Source: Meconema thalassinum (Eukaryota > Arthropoda > Insecta > Orthoptera > Tettigoniidae). Taken from it: 64,000 bases of DNA. This document shows positions 55,749 through 64,000 of this stretch, in pieces. Numbering within the stretch: position 1 is the first letter of the stretch; each line of letters starts with the position of its first letter. The notes below the pieces were generated by a model that did not search any database, had not been told where the DNA came from, and saw only the letters and a program-made list of their open reading frames with translations. The stretch spans positions 357,536,779-357,600,778 of the forward strand of contig OX336393.1 of the NCBI GenBank assembly GCA_946902985.2. Direction: 5' to 3'. Position numbers and translations under genes: made by a program.

Positions 55749-55816
55749 ATTTCAAAAGCAACCAATGTTCTTGTGATGTATACATTGTACATATGATTTA
55801 CTTATTTATATATATA

Positions 55817-58584
55817 CTAGCAGAAGTACCCGTTCTTCGAACGGTGTTCGTAGTTAACACCAGACATTATCAATTGAGCTACTGTGCAATGGTTTGCGGT
55901 TTGTCATACCATCAAGTTTATCAGAATGAAGTTAGTTTATTGGGAATATCACACACACTGTTAATTTAAGGCCCTTAAAATGTAGTTTTCGGAGACCCTT
56001 TATAGATTCCCGAATTATCTGTCTCACATTGAGAAGCGCACATATGCTTTGGTCGTCCTTGTAGGATAATTTTTATATTTCGCATATTTTAGCATATATT
56101 GAGAAGTTTTTCTCTATATCCACCCTTCTACTGTATGAAAAGTACGGTGAAGAGTTTTATAAATGATTGGTGTATTGACTCTCACGGTTACCATACCTAA
56201 TTTTAAGATGCACCAAGCATCCGAACACGAGGTATAGGCGTACATAAAGATACACAGAAAGACAGACAGACAATTCTATTGTCTACAACATATTACCCAG
56301 ATATCCAAATATGGGTATATCTACCACACAGTATCAAATAAAATCATCTTTATGATGAACCCTTATGTCGACAATTTTTTTTGGTTAAAATGTGCTCTCA
56401 GACTAAATTCACCTAACGTGTACTTCCTGACGTGAAATACAATTGAAAGTCGTGTAGACGAAACGCAATACACGTCACATAAAAACTGACCCTCTACGTT
56501 GTGCTAGGTGCCCATACACAGGAAGACCCCATTCATAAATTATAAAGGCTTGTGGTGCATGAAAATTCAGGTTCTCTAGACTCAAATTGCCCAAATTCCT
56601 AAAATCCGCAAAAAATGCTAGTTCAATTCAGGAATTTTTGAAAATAATGTTGCTGTTTGGAGATATAATAGACCTTCTGTACTATATGTCGAACGTGAAA
56701 ATTGCATGAAAAAATTCTAGGTTACCCCTTCACCCACTTAATTGCATTGATGAATTATACGGTCTACGTTAGTTCCGTGATAACCTTATAGCCATTTGCA
56801 AACTTTCACAGAAATGTAATAAATGGAGTGTCATTGCTTCTTACAGAAATTGATGGAAAGTTGTATGCCACCCCATGAGATAATGTTCTCATGGTTACCG
56901 ATCTGCATTCCTTCATTAGTTTGTTAAATTAAAATAAAATAGTTTTCTGGGAATATTTCACAAACTGTTGGATTTAGAGCCTTATAATTTAGTTTTCGAG
57001 GACCCTTTAGGGCCCCCGAGTTTTGTTGCTGGCACCGAGGGGCTTTGTCTCGTCGTTGTACGCCATAATATACTACTAATGATAATATAATATAGGGAGA
57101 AATAATAACACCTATTTTTTTATTTATTTTTATTCAGCCAATGGCCATGTACTTTTCTTTTCAGGACGGGTCAGGGAAGGGATATTATCAGAGAAAGAAG
57201 CATTCACATCGCGCTTGAGCAAAATGGAAATGGCCTACCATTTAACTAAGGACATCTATATGAAAAGGTCAATATCCTTCAACGCAAAACTAAAACATTA
57301 CTGCAGTGTCATCCGTCCGGAAGTCTTGCATGCTTCTGAATGCCTCACGATGAACAAAAAAGGCTTGGTCGAGAAACTGGAGGCCAAAGAAAGAAAAATT
57401 TTGAGAAAGATATCGGGTTCCATCAAAGATAATGGGGAATACAGAAAACGGCACAACCATAACCTATATACTCATGTGGAGAAGATAAGCAACGTCATCC
57501 GGAAGAGAAGGTTACCATTTGTTGGGCATGTGAAACGACTGAGCCCAGCGAGACTGACCAACCGCAACATAAATTACTTTCAGGAGAGGAAAACAAAATG
57601 GGACTGGTTCATTGAACTGGATAAAGATCTGAAAGAAGTGGGGATTACACCAACAGACATTCAGGAGTGCGTCCCACTCAAAGGGAAACTTCAAGCTTGT
57701 AAAGGTTTCCAAGAAAAACCGAAGCTGAAAACGGGAAAGATTTGGACCCAGGAACGGAAGGAAGTCCACCGAGAACGAATGCGGGCGTACAGGACAAACA
57801 TCAAAGCCAGTAGGAGACGGTTGGAATGACGCGGTCCATAGATGACCTATACGAAATGAATGAATGAATGAATGAATAATATGGGGATAGGAATATAATA
57901 GACCTGCCGTACCACACCCGCAGGTGTAAATCGCGTGAAATAATTCTAGAGTACCCCTTGATCCCCTTAAGCGCGTTAAACGTATTGATGAATTTTACGG
58001 CTTTGGTTCCGTGATAACCTTCTAGCCGTTTGCAAACTTTCACGCCAATGTAATTAATGGAATTGCATTGCGTCTTACAGCAATAGATGGGACCTCTGAG
58101 AATCTGTTGGCATGGTTACTGTCTTGCATTCGTTCATTAATTTATTAAATTAAATTAGTTTTCTTGGAATATCTAAAAAACGGTTGGTCTTCGGTCCTTA
58201 AAATGTGGTTTTCGGGGACCCGAGTTTTGTCTCTCACATTGAGGGGCTGAAAATGAGTTTTGTCTCGTCCTTCTACGCCTATTTCAGCATGTATTTTAAG
58301 GGGGTAGGCCCCCTTTTATGAGAGGTACGGAGAAGAGTTACATCAATGATTGGTGTCATGCCTCTGATGGATATCTGTACCAAATTTTACGTTGATACAC
58401 CCAGCCGTTCTCGAGTTATAAGGGAACAAATTTGTCCACAGACAAACAAACAAACAGACAGACAAACAAAAAAATTATTTTCGCGTGCATCCACCATAAA
58501 ACAGTCTAAAACGTGTAAACATCTCAAATTTCCGTAGAAATTCAGAGATAAACACACAAATTTTCATTTTTATATATAGAGAGA
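55817..58584 (-). mobile_element. non-autonomous Helitron (minus strand)
   Basis: On the minus strand the 5' end is TCTCTATATATAAAAATG at 58584, preceded by A. The 3' end is a hairpin (ACCGTTC GAA GAACGGGT) followed by ACTTCTGCTAG at 55817, followed by T. The body has three diverged copies of a unit with TTTTCGGGGACCC or TTTTCGGAGACCC and GTTCCGTGATAACCTT. A LINE 3' fragment (57165-57880) is inserted in it. Confidence 0.75.
57165..57880 (+). pseudogene. LINE ORF2 C-terminal fragment with GAAT tail
   Basis: An open frame from 57215 to 57829 (stop included) reads MSKMEMAYHLTKDIYMKRSI, KLKHYCSVIRPEVLHASECL, EKLEAKERKILRKISGSIKD, VIRKRRLPFVGHVKRLSPAR and GKLQACKGFQEKPKLKTGKI, ending in RERMRAYRTNIKASRRRLE. 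This is the post-RT region and basic tail of a LINE. Homology runs a little upstream without an ATG. The 3' UTR is short and ends in an AATG-type simple repeat (57857-57878), the usual tail of this LINE class. It is 5' truncated, with no stop in 204 codons, so it is young. It sits inside the minus-strand Helitron. Confidence 0.9.
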
Positions 58585-58585
58585 T

Positions 58586-59160
58586 ATACTGCACCGCCCG
58601 GTGTTGACCGTGTTTTATTGCACAGATTCTGGTTTTACTCGCTAACGGTTGGAGATATACGAAAAGTGATAAGGACCTTTCGGATAGAAAATTAAATGTT
58701 AAAGCTCATGTATACCATCAAAAGTTTGCTATTTCTTAGCGTTCTCTTTTTATTTGAAAAGGAAATATGAAATTTTGTAACCAAAGGGTGTAGTGACGTC
58801 ACAAATGTCGGCTTTACTCGCTAACTGTTGGAGATACACGAAAAGTGATAAGGACCTTTCGGATAGGAAATTAAATTTGAAAGCTCGTATGTGCCATCGA
58901 AAGTTTGCTATTTCCTACCGTTCTCTTTTTATTTGAAATGGAAATATGAAATTTTGAAACCAAAGGGTCTAATGACGTCACTAAAATAGTCGCCATTTTT
59001 TAATAGTACAAAATTTCGAAATCAAAAGTATCCTATATGTAAACTTGGTAAATCAGCTACATCCATGCAAAATTTCATTTAAATCGGACCAGTGGTTCTT
59101 GAGTTATTGAGTAACAGACAGACAGACAGAAAGAAAGACAGACACACACCATCTCATTTT
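58586..59160. repeat. non-coding repeat with 180-bp internal duplication
   Basis: TTTACTCGCTAACGGTTGGA (58634) and TTTACTCGCTAACTGTTGGA (58813) head two units that share AAAAGTGATAAGGACCTTTC and AGTTTGCTATTTC. The region ends in an ACAG-type microsatellite (59109-59150). Confidence 0.8.
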
Positions 59161-59984
59161 TAGCCTACTTTCGATTTTTGCAAAAAATGAAAGTAGACTT
59201 ATGAGATCAACACAGGGCGAAAAAGTGTGTCTGTCTGTGTGTGTGTATGTGTGTGTGTGAGTCTGTGTGTGTGTATGTGTGTGTGTGTGTCTGTGTGTGT
59301 GTGAGTGTGTGTACTCTGAATGTCAGTCCCCCCCTATCAATTCGAACACGGTGAATGCGAATTGAACGAAATTTGGTACAAAGGTAGCACTAGCAAAGGA
59401 CACCTCAGTGTCATGTTTTATATCGCCGCCATCTTTACTAAAACTGAATGGCGGCCACTCAAACGTTCAAAACGTAAAATCAAATAACGACTAACGAAAT
59501 CATCCGATCTCTACCAAATTTGGTAACAACATACCTTCCTATAGGATGCGTCTCGTGACCAAACTACAAGGTCGTCCGCCATACCATTTCAGGATGGCGG
59601 CCGTGCGAATTATGCAAACTTTATAATCCATATCATGGGACCCACCAGTTCCGATTATCGAGCCGAGAATCGTTTTAACTGTTCTAAAGGAAGAGGCACG
59701 TTCGAAATTAAAAGTTTATTTTGTAATACTATAGTGCAGACGTGATTTTAAAAAGCTGACCCGATTCACTAATAAGACAAGATGGCAGCGGATATCTTGT
59801 GCCTGACTTATATTTCACTAATTTGAGTATTGCATGCAATATAGCGTACTGATATAAAATAAATAAACTTTGTATGAAATGCTTTATATATAAATAATAT
59901 ACTCCAGTGAAATCGTTTAGTATAAATCACTATTTGCTAACAAGTTTTATGTAAGTCATTTTATATAGAGCGATATTCGTTGAC

Positions 59985-60056
59985 ACAATTAGCTCAGTGG
60001 TAGAGAGTTAGCCTATCGCTCAAATGCCTATGGTTCAAACCCGGTGAGAGCTAGTT
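59985..60056 (+). other. tRNA-like block (pseudo-tRNA) in repeat Y
   Basis: AATTAGCTCAGTGGTAGAGA is a perfect box A with D-arm, and CTATGGTTCAAACCCGGTGA holds a perfect box B at normal spacing. It is followed by a T run (60052-60060), which could stop RNA polymerase III. Acceptor and T stems do not pair well, so I do not call a tRNA gene. Confidence 0.5.
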
Positions 60057-60724
60057 TTTTTGCTTGAAATTTTATATGTTTATTGTTTTGTAATGACTCA
60101 GATGTTTTAAAATTAAGCGTTATATTGTGCATATTACGGTGTAAAATATATATTTAATTAAAACATAATTCGCCAGCAGATTTACTCGAGACATCTAGCT
60201 GCCAAAAAGGTAACTGCACGCCGACCAGATTTTATTGAAAAGTTTCTTCTTCTGGCCGCTAGAATGCACTCGCTCTGTTAGGATTATATTGTTAGATATT
60301 TCACCACTTGATATCACGACTAGTCTACGTGGGGCTCCATTGATTACTATACCATTTGCATTCTATGCGCATCGAATTTGAAGAATGACAAGATGATACT
60401 ACGATACATTTTTACTTTCTATTTTAAAGGGTTTGTAACAGCCTATTGTGCGTTATTTGAAAATGTTAATTGCAAGTAAAGAACAAAACGATTTCACATA
60501 GTATCTGAACTCTACCTTTGGTGCTAGTTCAGGATATTAATTAATACTTCTATTTCAGCCAAATAGCAATCGAAAATATCCACATAGTTGGTACACAAAC
60601 GTCTCTGTAGGGTCATGGAAAGATTTGTTAATTCAATTAGGGTTGTGAAAGTCATACGCAGCCAGACGTGTAAAGACATGCCTCAACTCAAAGTTGGATG
60701 TTGCCCGCGTCAGGCCGATTATGT

Positions 60725-60738
60725 AATAATAATAATAA

Positions 60739-60774
<36 letters not shown>

Positions 60775-60991
60775 TGGTTTTACGTCCCTTTTAACTACTG
60801 TTGCTTTTAGAGACGCCGGGGTGCCAGAATTTTGTCCCGAAGGGGATCTTTAACGTGCCAGTAAATCTACTAACACGGCTCCCTCGCATTTGTGCACCCT
60901 CAAATGCCAGCTGATTGCGCCAGGATACGAACCTGAAACATACGGTCCAGCAAGCGAGAACGTTACCGCTGAGCCACGCCGCCAGTCCGGT
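60725..60991 (-). mobile_element. tRNA-derived SINE (family C), copy 3, complete
   Basis: Target duplication CGATTATGT (60716-60724 and 60992-61000). The minus-strand head is GGCGTGGCTCAGCGGTAACG (box A) and CAGGTTCGTATCCTGGCGC (box B). The core is GGCACGTTAAAGATCCCC, the 3' end is AAAACCAATAAC, and the tail is a long (ATT)n. Confidence 0.95.
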
Positions 60992-61423
60992 CGATTATGT
61001 CTCCAGATCCATAACATTCTTTAGATACTTCTTATCTTTCTTTCTTCAATGATGGTAGCAGTTTTTATCTAGGTTGTGGCGTTTGGTAGAGGTAAATCGT
61101 TTCTAAGGTCTTCAACAAAGAATAGTTCTATTATACTCTTTGATAATAACAACGAGTTATAACTATACTCATACATTTAGGAGAAAGTAGGCTATATGTT
61201 CTTTACTGAACATCTTGTTATATATTAGTATGATTTAGCACAGTACTAAAGAAATTACTAGCCGTTCGAATTTATTCAAGTACTAGTACGTATTTTCGTT
61301 TTAAATTTAATAGTTTACGTAAAGTTTTATGTTGCAGATATTGTGCTGTTTAAACTTTCATCTGCAGTAGATTTGCGATTGTACTAAGATACTAACAGAA
61401 ATCATTTCTACATTATTTTTTCA

Positions 61424-63037
61424 TCTCTACTTAGTATAAAACAAAGTCCCCGATTCTTGGATGTTACGGGTAAACACTAGAACCACTGGATGGATTTTGA
61501 TGCGGTTTTCACCATTCTGTAAAGGATATCTCGAGGATGATTTCTGTAGAAAATAATTTATTTATGATCAAAGGAAGCCAAGCAGTAACGATTTCAGTGG
61601 AAAAGTCGAAAAAACTAGGCGTCCGAGCGCTTTGTAAGCTTACGCTGGGCAAACCGTTAAAAATATCTAAATACTATGAGTGTAAGAATTGTTCAGCATG
61701 AAAAGTTCTAAAAAAAAAAAGTCCGCGAGAGCATATGTCTATCTTCAATACATCGCTCACTATAAGTGTTTTTACGTTTTAATTTCTTCCAACCATGCCC
61801 ATTCAACTACTGAGGCGACAGTTTCAGAGCAAGCTAAGGGCGAGTCTATCATCCCTGTTACAGCCTAGCTAGCGGGCGAACCTATTGCCCCAGATGCAGC
61901 CAGAAGCAAACCGTTGAGACGTGTTGAGTTAAGACTTCTGAGAAGGGTGGTTGAGTTTGGAGTTTCCCTGGAAGTGCAACTCGGGTTTTCTTCATTTCGT
62001 CTGTGAAACACAGCCAAGTTAAGATTGGACGGAAGGGGGACTTGAGTTTCATTCACCTCGCAATTTCCTAGAAATGCAACTCTCATTTCGCTTGTGAACT
62101 TTTCGTTCCACAAAATTCCCAGTCAGTTTATGATTGGACGGAAGGGGGATTATATTATATTAAATTATACTGATTGCCGTATAATCTCTGCTTAGTATAA
62201 ACAAAGTCCCCGTTTCTTGGATGTCACGGGTAATCTCAAGAACCACTGAATGGATTTTGATGCAGTTTTCACCACTGTAAAGTATTTCTCGAGGAAAGTT
62301 TCTGTAGAAAATAATTTATTTATGATCAACGGAAGTCAAGCACTAGCGATTTCAGTGAAAAGGTCGAGAAAAAAAACTGGCGTCCGTGTGCTTTTTAAGC
62401 TTATGCTGGGAAAACCGTTAAAATATCTATATACTATGAGTCTAAGAATTGTTCAGCATGAAAAGTTCTACAAAAAGCCCGGGAGAGCATATCTCTATCT
62501 TCAATACATCGCCTACTATAAGTGTTTTTACGTTTTCATTTCTTCCAAAAATCTCCATTCAGTTACTGAGGCGACAGTTTACGAGCTAGCTAGGGGCGAC
62601 TCTATCACCCCAGTTACAGCCCAGTTAGCGGACGAGCTTTTTGCCCCCAGATACAGCCAGCAGCAAACTGTCGAGTCTTGTTGAGTTAAAACTTCAGAGA
62701 AGAGTGGCTGTGTTTGGAGTTTCCCTGGAAGTGGAACTCGGCTTTTCTTCATTTCGCCTGTGAACTTTTCGTTCCGCAAAATTCACAGTCAAGTTAAGAT
62801 TGGACGGAAGGGGGATTTGTGTTTCATGCACTTCGCCATTCTTAAATTACGTTTGACAAGAATTTCTTGCACATGCATCTACATGATAATATAATTAATA
62901 GTCCAGTTTGTGATTTTAACCCATCATCCCTAGATATAAAACGGATATTGCTCGTTGTTCATTGACATTGAAAAAAAAACGCTTATCACGTAAGGCATTC
63001 ACAACTGTTCCCGGGCGAAGCCGGGTCGGGTTGCTAG
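61424..63037 (+). mobile_element. non-autonomous Helitron with duplicated 5' part
   Basis: The 3' end is a hairpin (CCCGG GCGAAG CCGGG), then TCGGGTTG and CTAG (63034-63037), followed by T. A 5' start, A/TCTCTGCTTAGTATAAACA, lies at 62185. A second, A/TCTCTACTTAGTATAAAAC, lies at 61424 and heads a matching but incomplete unit that lacks a CTAG end. The two units are about 761 bp apart. The 144-codon open frame at 62250-62684 has no family resemblance and its counterpart in unit 1 is broken, so I do not call it a gene. Confidence 0.75.
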
Positions 63038-63059
63038 TTTATGAATAAATACATAACTT

Positions 63060-63530
63060 TTAAAACACAATAATGGGGAAAATAGCATTGGGCTGTGATC
63101 CAGTGAGACTAATGACGTCATACAATACCGCGCACACAATGAAGTGTTAAATAAACGGTTATTGTCCAGATAGCTCAATCAAATTTGCCAATGAGTCACC
63201 CCAGTATACGGTATTCGCATTATATCTCTACCGGTGAAGGACCATTGATTTTCTGAGAATTCAAGCCGTCAACTCCCTTACTCTTATTCACGTGACATTA
63301 CCCCACATTGTGCGGCCGGGGAGTTCTGACGGCCTACTTAGCTTAATGCTCTCAGCACACTCATTAGTGTTGTCAGTGTCCCAATTTGAGAAATGCTTTT
63401 GGTGAGGCTAGTACAGTCGATATACAGGAACTTTTCTATATGTAATGACGTAGCCAAAGATCAGGGAATAATTAGATTCGTCGTTGTGATATACCAGCAA
63501 TGTGTTATAGGCTACTGTATATAATCATAT
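63060..63530. other. no recognisable gene
   Basis: Mixed sequence without promoter boxes, repeats or long frames between a Helitron end and a SINE. Confidence 0.45.
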
Positions 63531-63536
63531 TAATAG

Positions 63537-63905
63537 CTTTCCACGGTGCGTGAGTGCTTATCGTGTAGGACTAACAACCCCAAGCTTGGAGGTTAGCTCC
63601 TGGCCGTGGTAAGTGATATTTGAAAGGCGACACAAATCATGACATGCATGTCATACGTTGTTGGCATGTTAAAGAACCCATTTGAATTCAGTAGGCCGTG
63701 TTCATAATGGCAAAATTGATCTCGGGATTTTCCGTCAACACAAAATTCCTCCCTTCTCTACTAGAAAGCGCTATAGTGTCAAGGAGCTTAGATATCTAAC
63801 CTCCTAGACTTTCATAGTGTTCGAAGGAACGACGAAATTCAACATTCACACTGCCCTCTGGGTGTCAAATAACAAAGCTTGCAACCGGCACCCGAGGCCA
63901 TACGA

Positions 63906-63945
<40 letters not shown>
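63537..63945 (+). mobile_element. tRNA-derived SINE (family A), copy 3
   Basis: Same head (CGGTGCGTGAGTGCTTATCG), GGCATGTTAAAGAACCC core and GAGGCCATACGATATT end as the copies at 28625 and 54720, but more diverged. It has a long (ATT)n tail to about 63943. No clear target duplication was found. Confidence 0.9.
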
Positions 63946-64000
63946 ATTATAGACTAATAATAACCCAAAATAAGAAATAATTAATATGTAGATTAAGGCT

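Larger units (their letters stand above)
59155..61270 (+). repeat. large non-coding repeat Y, copy 2
   Basis: It starts ATCTCATTTTTAGCCTACTT ... AAAATGAAAGTAGACTTATG AGAT, a palindrome, then a GT-rich tract to 59310. GGTAGCACTAGCAAAGGACA (59383) and TCAGTGTCATGTTTTATATC match copy 1 at 49957. The tRNA-like block lies at 59985 and TATGTTCTTTACTGAACATC near 61195. A family C SINE (60725-60991) is inserted. No coding frame. Confidence 0.7.

Noticed and set aside
59985..60056. Functional tRNA gene
   Set aside because: Promoter boxes are good, but acceptor and T stems do not pair and the block lies in a repeat, so only a pseudo-tRNA is supported.
62250..62684. 144-codon open frame inside the Helitron at 61.4-63.0 kb
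   Set aside because: It matches no family, and the duplicated copy of the same DNA at 61.5-61.9 kb is frameshifted and stopped, so selection for a protein is not supported.

Overview
This window is non-protein-coding eukaryotic DNA made almost entirely of transposable elements. I see no host gene, rRNA gene, CRISPR array or bacterial operon. The element set points to an arthropod, most likely an insect with a large genome: Helitrons with the TC...CTAG termini, a Tc1 DD34E element, a hAT element, several non-LTR retrotransposons, many tRNA-derived SINEs with box A/box B promoters, and TTAGG repeats. A polyneopteran insect is a guess from the style of the SINEs and cannot be shown from the window.

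Layout. 0-11.5 kb: minisatellite, TTAGG repeats, SINEs, a decayed LINE endonuclease (minus strand) and a small LINE C-terminal relic, separated by AT-rich DNA without recognisable genes. 11.6-21.6 kb: two head-to-tail Helitrons. The first (11590-17558) carries a broken Rep-helicase gene. The second (17559-21574) is a non-coding relative built of about 14 copies of a 163-bp repeat, and an apparently intact Tc1 transposon (17567-19031) sits in its 5' end. 21.6-30.3 kb: SINEs, a 564-bp long-TIR element, several tandem non-coding repeats and two copies of a hairpin-ended repeat family.

30.4-47.8 kb is a deep nest. A Tx1/L1-like LINE (ORF1 with a CCHC knuckle, ORF2 with endonuclease and reverse transcriptase) was entered by a mariner-related DDE transposon (30571 to about 38323), by a nearly intact hAT element (38371-41059, 8-bp target duplication) and by a 5'-truncated second LINE (44707-46173, 12-bp target duplication). 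The DDE transposon was itself opened twice: by a 2.43-kb insertion with an 11-bp duplication, and by a 3.98-kb insertion of unknown type. Removing both insertions in silico rejoins one transposase reading frame.

47.8-64 kb: SINEs of several families, three LINE C-terminal relics, a minus-strand non-autonomous Helitron (55817-58584) holding one of those relics, two copies of a large non-coding repeat with a tRNA-like insert, and a plus-strand non-autonomous Helitron with a duplicated 5' part (61424-63037).

The genes here do not form a host pathway. The Helitron, hAT, DDE and LINE proteins are mobilisation enzymes at different stages of decay. Only the Tc1 transposase reads as complete. The hAT transposase needs one frameshift corrected to read through. 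The SINEs have no proteins and would depend on LINE machinery.
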